Of a DNA stretch of 64,000 nucleotides, positions 23,977 through 35,854 are shown one piece after another (position 1 is the first letter of the stretch; the number at the start of each line of letters is the position of its first letter). The position numbers were made by a program, and so were the translations under genes. Location: NCBI RefSeq assembly GCF_000524195.1, contig NW_020170422.1, forward strand, positions 66,791-130,790. The letters run 5' to 3'. The stretch is from Echinococcus granulosus (Eukaryota; Platyhelminthes; Cestoda; Cyclophyllidea; Taeniidae). The notes under the pieces were generated by a model. It was not told where the DNA came from. It made no database searches and saw nothing but the letters and a program-made list of their open reading frames with translations.

Positions 23977-26326
23977 ATGTTAAGCCACAAATCCACCTCA
24001 CTGTCTTCATCCGATCAGGCTGGATTTTTCAGAGCAGACTCTGTAATCTCACCTAATCAGCCATCGAAGGGCTTTCTTCCTCCTCACAGGCAGAAAACAA
24101 TAACCTTACTTAATGCCAATCCGGGCACCCATCCGAAGCTCACGCCCCCACCACCTAAGCTGTCCGACTGTGCTGGCATCCGCGTCAACCACAAGGCTAA
24201 ACGAGCCATCAATGCACGCAAATTCGCCCCTAAGGAGTACCGGACTGGAGACACCCTGGCAAGCTTCATTGGACCCAGTAGTGAGTACCCTATTTCGCAC
24301 GTATTCCATAGCGTTTTTCTGTTAGCATTTGAAATAAGCTGGGTATGTATTTGAAATGGGCTTACTTTTGTACACCTCAATCCTTTTTCACCTCTGATTA
24401 TTGACGTCCACTAGCTATTCACCTGTCCCCTTCTCACAATGCGTGTTTTAAATAGCCGTCTCATTTCGTCCTGCTCCGCTTTGTAGGCATGTTATACGGT
24501 AGGTCAACGAAGGCTGTCGACTTAAAAAAACATTTAGAGGAGATTGATCAGCCGGTGGAGCGCGACGACTTTTGGAGTCAGACCGACGAGTTTATGGCTC
24601 GACCCCCTAAACCAGCTTTCGTGCCTGCCAAGACGGGAGCAGACGTTGCAACCCAGGTTGAACCGTGGGAGGTAAGGTGGCGCTTGTGATTTCTGGCCTT
24701 CTGCTTAATTTGAAATACATTATTTTAAATTTATTTGGTCGATACAAATCTTTGGGAAATTCCTAGTATCCCGACATTAGTAAGGGTTACTTAATTTGCC
24801 TCCTCAATTGCACGGAACGCCGTAGGAAACGAATAGTCACGGACGACCAATTGCAAAGTTGGCTCATCTTATTTTGTTAACTTCATGGACGGCAATAAAC
24901 ATCCATGTGTGCTCACCCACGCTTCTAGCTCTTTGACTTCAATTTGGAAGTGACACCAGTGTTGGAAGTGTTGGTTGGCAAGACGGTAGAGCAGGCGCTG
25001 CTCGAAATGGCCGAGGAGGAGGAGCTCCAAGAGCTTCGAAGACGGCAGTACATCCAGATGGAGATCCGCGACGCCGATCTTGCAGAAGTTGAGCGACTGG
25101 AGGGGCGCAATAGGCGATACAGGTGACTTAATTCTGTCATCTTTGGGAGCGTAGCTCACTACCCACGGATTAGTAAAGTATTTTATAAACTTTTTTCTGC
25201 CCCTACAGAGAGGAACAGAAGAGACGCAAAGCTCAGGGCATACAGGCGGCTTGGATGCGAAAACGGACTGCAGACAAAATTGCGGCCCGGTGTTTCACCA
25301 AGGCCTACCTGGAACCACTCCTTCCCAATGTTTTCGAGCAGCTCACGCAACGCAGCTACTTCTACGACAATGTAGAGTATGGTAATTGCCTCTCATTCCT
25401 TTTGTACACCTTGCAACCTGTGTCAGGCCTAACATAATTTACGTCGGGAGAGAAGCGATCCTAGCTGAAGCAAATGTTGTGGTCGCCCTTTTTCAGAAGT
25501 CGAGGTGGAGTTCCTGAGTCCAATGGTGGAGCGCGTTTTGTGGCTCAATCAGCTTGAAAGACGCGCTCGCATTCTCGTGGATGGTGTCATACGAGAGGTA
25601 AGTAGTCCAACCACATTTCTCTGGAATGCATATGAAGCGATCTCACCCATTTAAGCACCCATTTTATCGTACCAGTTTTTGGTAATCAGTAGAACATTGA
25701 ACAGCTTAAAGATGGACTTAATTCGACTCCACAGATTAAAGTCTTATAATCATTGATAAGAGAGTAGTCTTTGAGACTAATAAATGAAGTAGTAGTGTCT
25801 TCTATGAAAAAAACTTGCCTGATCTTCAATTAAGCCTTCTTTGTCAACTCAATTCGCCTTTTTAACAATAGTAGTGCCTTGTGCACCGATCCAAGTTTAT
25901 TTTCCATGGCCCAGGCCTATAAAAGACCCAGGGAGTACTTGAGTTAAGAATGTGATATCTGTCACCAATTACTTCCCAGTCGAATTGCTATGCAGCCCCA
26001 CTAAAAGTGGTTGGATTTGCTTCTCTTACACAAAGGCTGTTGCCCAGCGACACACCGAATGGCGTGAGTTGGGTAGGGAACTGATGACACAGGCGCTAAT
26101 CAAGCTCTGCTATCCCATCATCGAGCTACGCGTTGCATTATGGGTAATAGACGAGATGGTAGACTTCCTTGTCCAATGCGTGTTTGTGGTCGCTACAGCA
26201 CACAAGGTGGTCGTGGAGCGAATGGTACAGGAGACATTTGAGATGGTACTCGATGAGACAGCCGAGTGGATGGAGAAGCAGGTGACTTCAACGGCTGAGA
26301 CAAGCCAGTTGCAAGACCGGCCATAG
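23977..26326 (+). CDS. RSPH3: Radial spoke head protein 3 homologue (RSPH3/RSP3)
   Basis: Six exons: 23977-24280, 24487-24671, 24929-25122, 25209-25381, 25497-25597, 26036-26326 (TAG), in phase, 415 residues. RSP3 forms the dimeric stalk of the axonemal radial spoke and anchors PKA in cilia and flagella. Diagnostic sequence is the family core from residue 164, LFDFNLEVTPVLEVLVGKTV then EQALLEMAEEEELQELRRRQ. The basic and acidic helix YIQMEIRDADLAEVERLEGRNRR and the block AARCFTKAYLEPLLPNVFEQL follow. Helical sequence ends the protein. The N-terminal 100 residues are Ser/Pro-rich. All donors are GT, four of them GTAAG/GTGAG-like. In a flatworm the expected sites are flame cells, sperm and ciliated sensory cells. 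Length is close to invertebrate RSP3 proteins. Confidence 0.95.
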
Positions 26327-27444
26327 CGGAGATAAGATTGGTCCCCGCTCTGACATAAATCTTTGAAATTACTCCATAATGTGTTAAAAGTGATAGTAAA
26401 TACAAATTCTCGCATTTTGAAGCAGTTGATTCAGCTTCATGTTTTCTCAACTAATTTGATTTTAAATTAACGTTTTGCGGTTGATAAAGAGAGGAAACAA
26501 GAACTCTAACTTTACGTATTATTATGGATACTACGAATGAAAAATATTCATTGACAAGGAAAAACGTTGGGAGGTCCCAGTGTGGAAGATTAAGGGGGGG
26601 GGGGGGGAGCTGGATGTGAGGAGGACTGGTCTATGTGATGGGATGGGAACAATAATGCTTACGTGCCGATAGTACAATATTCGTCAAGGCAAATAACATA
26701 AACCTCCACATGATCCTACCAAGTACGGAAGGAAGGCTAATTAGTGTTTATTGCTTGTCTTTACTGCTAATTAATCAAACAATGGACCTAAGGGCAGTAG
26801 AATGAACCTGTCCTCGGATTCCTGAGTAAAATAGGCGGAGAAGTCACTTGCAGGGGGATATTCTGGACTGCAGGAAAGAGAAGTGAGCAGTGGTAAGTTG
26901 ACAGAGGTGGTGGCGACGTACTGATGCTGCAAAAAATAAGAGGTTTCAGTTAAAATCGTTAATTCTTTAGTCAGTTTAGGAATGCCTCAGTTTGCACTAT
27001 CGTCTTCCACTGCGCCTAGGTTGGTCGTGTTGGGAGGCAAGGGATGAGTGTGAAGCTTCTTTGGCTCCATGATCTGAACAGAAATAAGAATTGGATGGAA
27101 CCAAGCAAAAATCTGCTTTTTTACTAATTAAAAGTCATTGGATGCGGAACGGTTAAAGAGACTACATATTAACCTTCCTATTTCAGTCAGGGAGACATTT
27201 CGTTCCCATGATGAAAAGGGTTCGTAGACTAGCCTTTTCGGGTGATGGCGGATCTTATATTTAAGTCAGTGGCAATTGATTCCATTGTGTCTGGTGGAGC
27301 AACCAACATCAAGTCTGAAGGCATTAGGACGTTCGTTAAAAGCTTTATTCAAAGATAGGCTGATTCTTTTGCACAAGCGCGGAGCCGCTAGTATGTGCTG
27401 AGTTCTTTATTGGTCTGTAAGTCTACTAGTTTAGTGTAATACAA
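26327..27444. other. Intergenic RSPH3-LTR, includes a poly-G run
   Basis: This presumably includes the RSPH3 3' UTR. A 14-G run is at 26594-26607. No gene was recognised. Confidence 0.45.
26594..26607. repeat. Poly-G homopolymer run
   Basis: Fourteen consecutive G residues on the plus strand in otherwise AT-rich intergenic DNA. Such runs are unstable and error-prone in assembly, so the length is uncertain. Confidence 0.95.
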
Positions 27445-27631
27445 TGGTGGTTTATCCCTCGATATTGGTGAGGCGCCACTTTTGGATTTTTGATTTAGCC
27501 TTCTTGTACCACGCTGGATGGGCTGGCCTTTGGGTCATGCCAGTAGCCCAAACACCTTCTCTGTGCTGGATTTATATTCTGCCCGGGTATTGCATTTTCT
27601 TTCGTCTTCAGGGAAGCCTCGGGACTCTACA
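27445..27631 (+). repeat. Solo LTR of TRIM-like element
   Basis: About 187 bp. It starts TGGTGGTTTATC, carries GGCGCCAC and the family core GGCCTTTGGGTCATGCCAGT, and ends TTTCGTCTTCAGGGAAGCC then TCGGGACTCTACA. It is one of the best-preserved LTRs in the window. The sequence just after it begins TTAGCA and later has GAGTTCGAG, which may be a short remnant of the internal region. No partner LTR lies within 2 kb downstream. Confidence 0.8.
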
Positions 27632-28570
27632 TTAGCATGTTGTATATTCAGCCACAGAGGCTTCGGTTGGGATCGAGTTCGAGTGAGGTAAACAAAGTTG
27701 CGTAGTAGATCGAGAGTCTCATTACAGATGATGCGAAAAGTCTACTGTGAACATTTGTTGTTATCCTAATAATTCAACTAGGTTTTATAGCAATCAGGTC
27801 CATGAATTCTGATAAGATTTGGTAGCTCTAATCTGACTGAAGGCATGATTTTTGGATGATGTCAAACAAAGCAAAAATGGGCGTGAAAATTTGGCCACTT
27901 TTATTTACTGTTCTTATTTTGTCACCAACGGCGTTAAAAACGCAGTTTAGTCACAGTAAACAGAAACAAAACGTCACGATACGTACGCTTTAGCTATCCT
28001 AAGTGCATGATTAGTTGTACGTAAATATACTTAACTTATACCCAATAAGTTCTTTATTAAGTCAATCTCTTATAGGAGTTAACCCGCGCTTTAAAAATGC
28101 ATTGCACATCTTTTAGATCTGTAATCCAACCATAACAAAATGAATTAAGTTATTTGTATTTGATGCAAGGAGCACACGCAGACACTAGCTAAATGTTCAC
28201 TGCATTCATTCCGGGACGATATTTCAGCCGCGTTTCTTAAATGTACGCTTCTATCAAATCACCTGGCAGATGCGCGTACATGGTGTGCAGTAAAATTCGC
28301 ACGGTAGCAGGTTCATTTTTCTAAATGGATATTGCATAACATGTGACTTACAAATATTAGGCTCCTTTACACATAAGCTGTATGGTATCTCCTAAGTCCC
28401 TTATCTTGACTGTGGGCAGATTAGAACCTGTCTAAGGGATTGTAAAGTTAGGTAATCTCAAAGATTGCGGATATTTTATTCGGCTATGTCGTGTCTTTTT
28501 GTACCTCATTCGTCTTGTGAGTTCTCCATCAAGGTTCTCTACCGCCTTCTTTTGCAACTTTAGAAGGACA
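27632..28570. other. Intergenic before RRAGC
   Basis: AT-rich sequence with no exon seen. A possible decayed internal LTR-element segment occupies the first ~100 bp. The promoter of the Rag GTPase gene should lie in the distal part, but no element can be assigned. Confidence 0.35.
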
Positions 28571-31500
28571 ATGGATCAATCTGACACATTTGATCAAAAG
28601 CCAAAGATCTTTCTAATGGGCTTGAAGGGGTAACAGTTTCTTGTGCTTTATCACAGATAAAAATGTTAGAAGCGGAAAATCCTCTATTCAGAAAGTAGTC
28701 TTTCACAAGCTCGCCCCGGCAGAAACCCTTTATTTGGAAAGTACCAATAAGATTGAGAAGAATGGTAGGCAGCGCACTTTTGTTATTGACATCTCTTGCG
28801 TCCCTACGCATTCATTTATCGTCTTGACTTTTTGCAGACATTTCCGATTGTTCCTTCATCAAATTTCAAATTTGGGACTTTCCGGGTCATATTGATTTCT
28901 GTGACTCAAATTTCCTCTCCGACACTCTTTTCTCTGATTCTGGCGCCATCGTTTTCGTAATAGATGCACAGGTACATGCATGTTACGATTTACCTAAGGT
29001 TTTAAGTGCAAAGTAACTTGGTATCTCAATTATAGGATGACTACATGTCGGCGTTGCATCGCCTGACCTCAACAGTTGAATACGCCTATAAGAAGAACCC
29101 AAAAATCAAGTATGAGGTTTTCATCCACAAGGTGGATTGTCTTTTGGACGACCAAAAAATTGAAATTCAGCGGGATATCGCGCAGCGCGTCAATAACATC
29201 ATCGATGACATCGTCGCTTCGCACAATCCGGTCAATTGCAATTCATCTAACGTTACGATCGGGTAGGCATTCACTTTTCAATAGTTAAAGTTTTGATGAT
29301 TTTTACCAAATGCTAAATGTCCTGCTAGGTACAATTTTCGCCGTCAACACCACCTAATTTGATGTACAGGTTTCCAAAGTTTGTTGCCCGTTGTACAGTT
29401 TTACCGCCATCATTTTAAAAACTGCTACAGTCAACTACATTAGTGACAGCATTAACATCATCCTGTTAACCATTTGTGAGTGACTAATAGTTTCTTTTAT
29501 AAGATTTTGGAGCTGTCAAAGCGAGTTGATAACAGCTTGGAGTTAATCAAATTCATTGCTGTTCTCTAAATCTGTTTTTTTCGTCCATAGCCTCTCACTT
29601 AGAGGGTATTTCGTTATCAATGAGTGGGAAGGTTAGGAGGCTGTTGAGATGTACTGGATAGGTTAAACCTTGCTTTTTGCAAAGCCCGAACAGAAGAAGT
29701 AAAAAACTCCTGGCTGAGACACGGCTTATTTGAAGTCTCCCCCATCCCATGCTGGAAACAGAGCTTACATGTAAAAAAGGCTGACCAATTCCAGGGGCGG
29801 CTGTGAGTCTAGGGCTGTCGGTATCCCCCTAATGCTACCTAATTTGTTGCCTTGAGGGAGGACACGTCCAAACAGCAAGCGTGCTAGCTCTAGCCGTAGA
29901 TTCGGTGGTTTTGTGATCATACCCAATGGTTCATGTCGCTATGACGGAGGTACAAATTGCGGTGTTCAAAAACCCCCCGTAGCTAGATGTTTAATTAAAA
30001 CAAACGTCTTTACGTTGTGCAGTCTTCCCTTTCACGACTCTTCTGCGTCGGTGTCTGCGAAGTAGTAGGTGCTTGAAATACCATCCACAAGCTAGGAATG
30101 CAGGTCATACGCTGAGAAGGCGTACTATCCCCTTGTCAATGATGCAAATAGTCTACTTCAGTGGATCTACGATCCAGTTTTCTTCCAGGATTTACTGACT
30201 TTATATCTCTCAATTCTGGAAGGGCCAACTGTAATTTATTTTTATGTGTCGATCGCGAACGTGTAGAAACGGTTTCCTAAAGGCAGAGCCATTTAACGAG
30301 GTATGGTTTAATATAGCTCTACAGAGGCGAGATGCAGCATCCATTTTGGCTGTAGGCATAGCTGGAAGGCCATGTCACCGATGTGGTACGGGAAGTGAAG
30401 GGAAGTGTAATGCATCTTGCAGATTCAATCTGCCTGTGGTCAAAAGGTTTGTCAACTTTGACAGTTTGTTATATTTGAAAAAAATGACTGGTTATGGCTA
30501 ACACTCACTGAATTTTCTTCAGTGGATTTGGGAAAGGTCTCACCTGCTGATGAGTGTAGTAGAAGAAGGTAGCAACTTCCATGGAATGTTCGTTTGTTTA
30601 GATTCCACCTAACCACCATCTACGATCATTCCGTCTTCGAGGCGTTCAGCAAGGTGGTTCAGAAACTCATTCCCTATTTGGATGCATTTGAGGACCTCCT
30701 GAACATTTTCATATCGGTAAGTGTCGATTAGTCATAAATTGATGCTCACGCGATGGTGTTGGGGGAACCTCTTTTTTCTCTTCCTTAGAGCTCCATGCTG
30801 GACAAGGCGTTCCTGTTCGACGTAGCCACCAAAATCTACCTCGCGACGGACTCTACGCTGGTGGACATTCAGACGTACGAACTGTGCTGCGATATGATAG
30901 ACGTTGTGACCAACATTTCCTCCATCTACACGTAAGTGAGTCCACATTTTCAACCATGCTAATTATATCACTTAATCACTGTGGGTACTGGTGCGTGTGA
31001 GTCGAATCATGCCTGTCTCAACTGCGCTACTTATTGCTGCATTTCAGAAATTGCAGTGAGTGAGTTTAGCCATTGTCTGGAGTTCTCTGTCCGCATTTTA
31101 AATCACGTTACTCAGTGGCTACGCTTTGTATAGTTATATCTGTTTCACTCTTCATGTTATCCACGTAGTCATTGCAGCAGAGGCAGGGGAATATATCTGC
31201 CCTTTCCTGTGCTACAGTCCCTCCTCGGAACTCAGTGATCCACCCTTCTCGGAGCAGACTTCTTCGACCATTGTGTTGAATAATGCGACTGTCATCTACC
31301 TTCGCGGGATCAATCGGTACATGGCGTTGGTGTGCATTCTGAGGGAGGAGTCTCTGGAAAAAATAGGTGGGTAAAAGTTTCATTATTTTCAAGAGTTGGT
31401 ACTTAAATACTGAGACGGTCTTGTTGGTTCTGTTCGGCTGCCATTTTTGTGGGATTTTGGGGGCTGACAAAAGTAGACTAGATAGGCTAACTAAGTCCTG

Positions 31501-33049
31501 TGCTTCATGATAGTGCTTTTGCGTGGTAACAATTTCACAGTACATAAACGATCTGATTCTGGGGGAAACTGCATTGATATAGGACTGGTTGTAAAAACCT
31601 AGGCATAGATGGCGAAAGACTATTTCACAAAACTGTGATCAGTCTCGTTATGGCTGACAATACGACCATATGCTTTTTGGTTAACAGCCTAGCACTTGGT
31701 ACTATAATCATACTTGTTAATGGTTCCTTTGACGACTCCAGGTGGAGGTTAAACTCAGCCGAGCTGGAAGTCGCGTGCATCTATGAATAGATCAGGCGGA
31801 GACCACATGAGGTCTCGCAGTCAGACCTTTTGTCAACCGTTTTCTGGTTCTGAACATAGACTGCTGCACAGAAAAATCTTGCCTGACGAAGGATAATAAT
31901 TCCTGTATCTTGAAGACTTTGTGAAGAGGGTACACTCTCAAAATCGCTCTTCTTAGGCTAGAATGTTAGAGACGTCATTACCTCCTTGCCATCTGCATCC
32001 GGTTCAAAGGTTATTTGTGAGGGCTGTTAAATATCAGTAAGATGTATTAGTTTAGATGGAACTTTGTTGGAAGCGTGGACAAGGGCTTGTGGATTTTCAA
32101 CATGAATGACACAAATGGATGGTAACCAAAACCTGCGGAGAGCGAAGTGCTCCCGTCTGAGACTGTGACTTGAGGCTAAGGTCACAATGTTGGCATGCTT
32201 TTCTCTCAGTTGTGTTTGACTTGGGTGAAAAGGTGTGGTTGTTCAAACTAAGAATTGGATTGCGTCGATAAACTGCGAGATTAGAGGATCAAACCATATT
32301 CTGGTTGTGCCCTGTTGACTCCCACACACACACACGCAACATCAGATGTGTGGGGAAGTTATTCATGAAATCACTGAGACAGTTAAGCATCTACCCCCAT
32401 TAGAAGGGTTACAATTTTGCCCCCAGTGGTTATGGTGTTCTATTATTGTCAGTTTAACCCTACCTATCTTTGGATCGGTTATTATGGGTTTTTTCTTTAC
32501 CTCAAAGAGAAAGGGCTTATTTCACTGCGCTATTGAGAGGCCTCGCGTCCGTCTTGAAGAGGTTGGAGGAGAGCAAGGCCTAAGGATATGGAGTGATTAA
32601 CTGCCAGTTTTATTCACGCGCGTTGTTAGTATCCGCAGTTAGTTTACTTCCGAGGAAGAAGGCACCATGTCATTGAGCTTTGCTTATCAATAACTGCTTT
32701 ACCAAAATTGAACTTCAAGTGCAAAGTGCAAATTATTTACTTAAAGTGGAGTGTTTGATTTTCAAAACAGTGTTGTGTATTGTGTCACCTCAAACGTGTA
32801 TGTCACCCACCTTCTAACCAAACGCTGCCTCCACCACATTTCCTCCCAGGCATTATCGAATACAACTACCAGGTCGTGAAGGATGGCATTCAACGCATGC
32901 TGAGTGTGAATCAGCAGGCAATCAAGTCCCAGCGTTCTTCAATTTACCTCACTGACCCTAGCAACGAAATGTCCGAGGGCAACGGTGACAATGTGGCCAG
33001 TAGTAACAGCAACAACAATAGTAACAACGTCGAAGATCCTGTGGTGTGA
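28571..33049 (+). CDS. RRAGC: Ras-related GTP-binding protein C/D (Rag GTPase)
   Basis: Eight exons: 28571-28629, 28670-28764, 28838-28971, 29036-29262, 30602-30716, 30789-30931, 31218-31366, 32850-33049 (TGA), in phase, 373 residues (vertebrate RagC is about 400). RagC/D pairs with RagA/B on the lysosome to recruit mTORC1 when amino acids are present. G1 loop GLKGSGKSS is at residues 17-25, WDFPGH at 64-69, and guanine-specificity HKVD follows [10 protein letters not shown]. The C-terminal roadblock-type region reads [20 protein letters not shown] and [17 protein letters not shown]. The N-terminus is shorter than in vertebrates. The last residues are Ser/Asn-rich low complexity. Position 69 is His where RagC normally has Gln. 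The first intron is only 40 nt; introns 4 and 7 are 1.3 and 1.5 kb and hold no recognised gene. Confidence 0.96.
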
Positions 33050-34370
33050 GCAGGAGGGGAAAGACCCCCTTGCCTATTTTCTAGTAATCATTATACTTCC
33101 GTACCTTTTTCTGATGAATGCGTGATGTTTGAAGAAAGAAGACAGTACTAATTGTGCTTGATTGTTTGCAAATTGATGCCTGTAATTCCCTTTTCTTAGG
33201 CCTAAATCTAACTGATGCAGTTGCCTATTTTTCGTTGGATGCAATGGTTGGGTGTTGCCGGTTTTGGATCATGTAGTCAAAGAGTTCAAGGTTAGTGGAG
33301 ATGGTACCTGTTAGTCAGCCTCCAGATAACACCGGTGACGCTGACCAGCTAGTGTGTGGGTTTTTCTTCACAGACTAAACTTTAGTATATTTGGCTTATT
33401 TAACAAGAGCATATCGGTTGAACCAATACCCAATTTGGAGAAGGGTGCTTTGGGTATGAATATAAAGAGACACTCTATCAAGAACAGAATGAGGCGCTAA
33501 CATTGCAACTGTGTCATCTGAAGGACGGAAACGGGAGATTGTCTGAGGATTTGCTCTATGCGACGGTACTTGTGCCTTGACCTGATTATTGCTGCAGAGG
33601 ACGTTGTTTTCTCACCTGATAAAGCCATCACACGTTAGCCCCTTAGGGATTCGAATAATACCGATGATTTACCTATGAGCCTCTCTCTACTTACGTATGG
33701 GTGGAGTTGGCAATGCGTCATTAATCGCCTTGTTTTGTAAGAATGGTTTAAATTGGAACAGGTAAGGTTACTAGATTCCCAGTGTGACACCAATGAATCG
33801 CCACCAGATTCAGGAGAATGCTTGACACTCGGATAGAGTTCCTGATAGGGTCAGGTGGTGAAGCTCAATCATAATTTTTTCTTCACCAGAAGGGTTATTT
33901 ACCGATCTTATTTTGATGATGGGAATGTGCTCAACTTTTGTGGATGGATGGAATTTGGTTGTTTATTCAAGATTAGGAATAATTCATTTACGCCTAGAGC
34001 TTCGAAATCATTGCCAGATATCCAAAAGCGAATCTGATTATCCTTCCACTGCTAGTAACCTCGGGCATGGATACAAAGGCATTTGCTGTTGTGGTTTTGT
34101 AGTCCTTACTGATACACACATAAGTAGGGTCACGAGCGCCATGTGAAATTCGCTGACCCTAGTAGACCAGGTCTGTAGGAAATCGGTGACCTTTGTGGGT
34201 AGAAAGTGACAAATACACACCCATGGAGTTTTGGAACGTACCGGAGGTAAGACGGGACCGTGACCTCCATTCTCAGTTAGTTATAGCCTGTCTCCCACTG
34301 TGCTAATGGTGCGTTTGTTGAAACAGAAGGGATAAAATCCTTTTTGGTCCTTCCTTGGTTAAGTGCTGGC
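33050..34370. other. Intergenic downstream of RRAGC
   Basis: It should contain the 3' UTR of the Rag gene. No polyadenylation signal, gene or repeat could be assigned with confidence. Confidence 0.35.
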
Positions 34371-35300
34371 AATTTTGCCAGTCATCAACCCAGGAGGCTG
34401 ACAGCTGCAGAGGCGAATAAACTGAGACAAGAACCACACACGTGAAACGCCATCACAGTTCCCAAGGCGCATATGGTAACTCCGAGACTTGAACGCTGGG
34501 GACACATTAATACTCTTACCCACTCGGGGACAGAAAGATTCATTTGTTCTACTTCAGACCGCTGCGTTATATCAGCCCCTAACCTGAAGGCTACTAATCA
34601 CAATAGAGATTTGCTAAGGTGTCGCAGTAACTTGTGCCATCAAAAGGCCTCCATCTTATACTTTCAAGAACTAACACAAACAACAATTCATAAGTGTTGA
34701 TCATTTCAAACCCCGCGCCTAGAACATTCCAAAGACCTGGAAGAAAGCCATCACAACTCCGAAGACAGAAAACTACTGGAGCCAAGGTAGCCATATCCGC
34801 ATAAGTATGTAGACAGAAGCGATCAAATCTGCTTTTTTTCCTTTTTTGGTCCAGAGTAATGACAACTTTTCCACTCATACTCATCCCAGGAGGCTGACAA
34901 ATGCAGAAGCAACCAATTTGACAGGAGCCAGCCACGTGAAATGACCCAGCACGATGAAGCATCACCTACCCCACTGTTACAGTTCCCGAAGATAATATGG
35001 TAATTCCGAGATCTGAACGCTTTGGACGTATAAGCACCCTTATACATATGGAGATAAAACAGGTCGTCAGTTGTACAGAACGCAACCGAAGTTTCCTAAT
35101 ATGCAACATCTCAACTCCCCAATCTCATATATTTAATAAAGGTGTACCAAAAAATAAACATCGATTCACACCTGCTAGACATTTGGAATTCGGCGCCTAG
35201 AGCAATACATGGCCCTGGGAGAAGGCCATCAAAACCCCAGAAGCAGCAAACAACCTGAGTTAGAGTCTGCACGCACCCAAATACGTACATGCGCTTAAAT
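34371..35300. repeat. Two-copy diverged tandem repeat, unit about 490 bp
   Basis: Unit 1 begins near 34371 and unit 2 near 34860. Shared blocks in the same order include CCCAGGAGGCTGACA, a CACGTGAAA block, ATATGGTAA(C/T)TCCGAGA followed by a TGAACGCT block, CGCGCCTAGA versus GGCGCCTAGA, and GAAAGCCATCA versus GAAGGCCATCA. The copies have diverged by many substitutions and small indels, so the duplication is not recent. No coding frame is conserved across both units. It ends just before the small one-TM gene. Confidence 0.75.
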
Positions 35301-35436
35301 GCGCACACCCTATCGACCGTGCTACGCAGACGAATGACTGAGGCTCTTAAACGCCATTGGTCACTTCAGCCACATCTGTTTTATACGTGCGCGTGCACAT
35401 GGTCTTTGACTTCATTTCGTGGGGGTTGTAGCTGCC

Positions 35437-35805
35437 ATGATTTTTTCACGTCCTCGCGTGCTGGATCCTCTATCCAATAAAGTAGCTGTAATTCCACGAC
35501 GTAATGGAGCTGTATTAGCGTGGATGAAGAAGAATTTCGCCGTTTCCTACCTCATTTTTGTTGTGGGAAGCGGTCTGGTTTCACTGACCTTGTACACTGT
35601 GACTTGCCTCCTTCGAAATCCCGACATCCGTCTTCCCTTCTACGACAATAAACCGCGGGATGAGTATTACTTCAACAAACACTACTTCGGTGCTAGTATA
35701 AACACAGATCCGCGGTTGCCGCCTGTTAGAATGCACTTTAATGGTGATCTGGAGTTCCCCTACGATAACCCACGGAGGAAAGCCAGGACGCCTGACGATA
35801 TTTAG
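35437..35805 (+). CDS. Small single-pass membrane protein, family not recognised
   Basis: A 122-codon open frame from ATG at 35437 to TAG. An acceptor-like ttgtag lies 5 nt before the ATG, so the transcript may be trans-spliced or have an upstream exon. The protein has a basic N-terminus (RPR, IPRRN, MKKN), one hydrophobic segment at residues 34-59 and a polar Tyr/Pro/Asn-rich C-terminus with DNKPRDEYYFNKHY. ATTAAA polyadenylation-type hexamers at 35812-35817 and 35849-35854 fit a compact 3' end. The layout suggests a small mitochondrial or ER inner-membrane subunit, but I cannot assign a family. Codon composition is more balanced than in the surrounding non-coding frames, which supports it as a real gene. 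Confidence 0.6.
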   Translation: MIFSRPRVLDPLSNKVAVIPRRNGAVLAWMKKNFAVSYLIFVVGSGLVSLTLYTVTCLLRNPDIRLPFYDNKPRDEYYFNKHYFGASINTDPRLPPVRMHFNGDLEFPYDNPRRKARTPDDI

Positions 35806-35811
35806 CTGCCA

Positions 35812-35854
35812 TTAAAGGCGCTTTTGGATACAAGGACATTTTTTGTGCATTAAA
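35812..35854 (+). promoter_or_regulatory. Candidate polyadenylation signals of the small membrane-protein gene
   Basis: Two ATTAAA hexamers, at 35812-35817 and 35849-35854, begin 7 and 44 nt after the stop codon. Either could direct 3' end formation. Confidence 0.4.

Noticed and set aside
30244..30501. 85-codon frame with several cysteines in RagC intron 4
   Set aside because: The cysteine spacing ([15 protein letters not shown]) hints at a zinc motif, but there is only one short frame inside an intron and no further support.
32346..32600. 84-codon plus-strand open frame with hydrophobic stretch in RagC intron 7
   Set aside because: It lies wholly inside an intron whose flanking exons join in phase, has no family signature and no supporting splice or poly-A signals.
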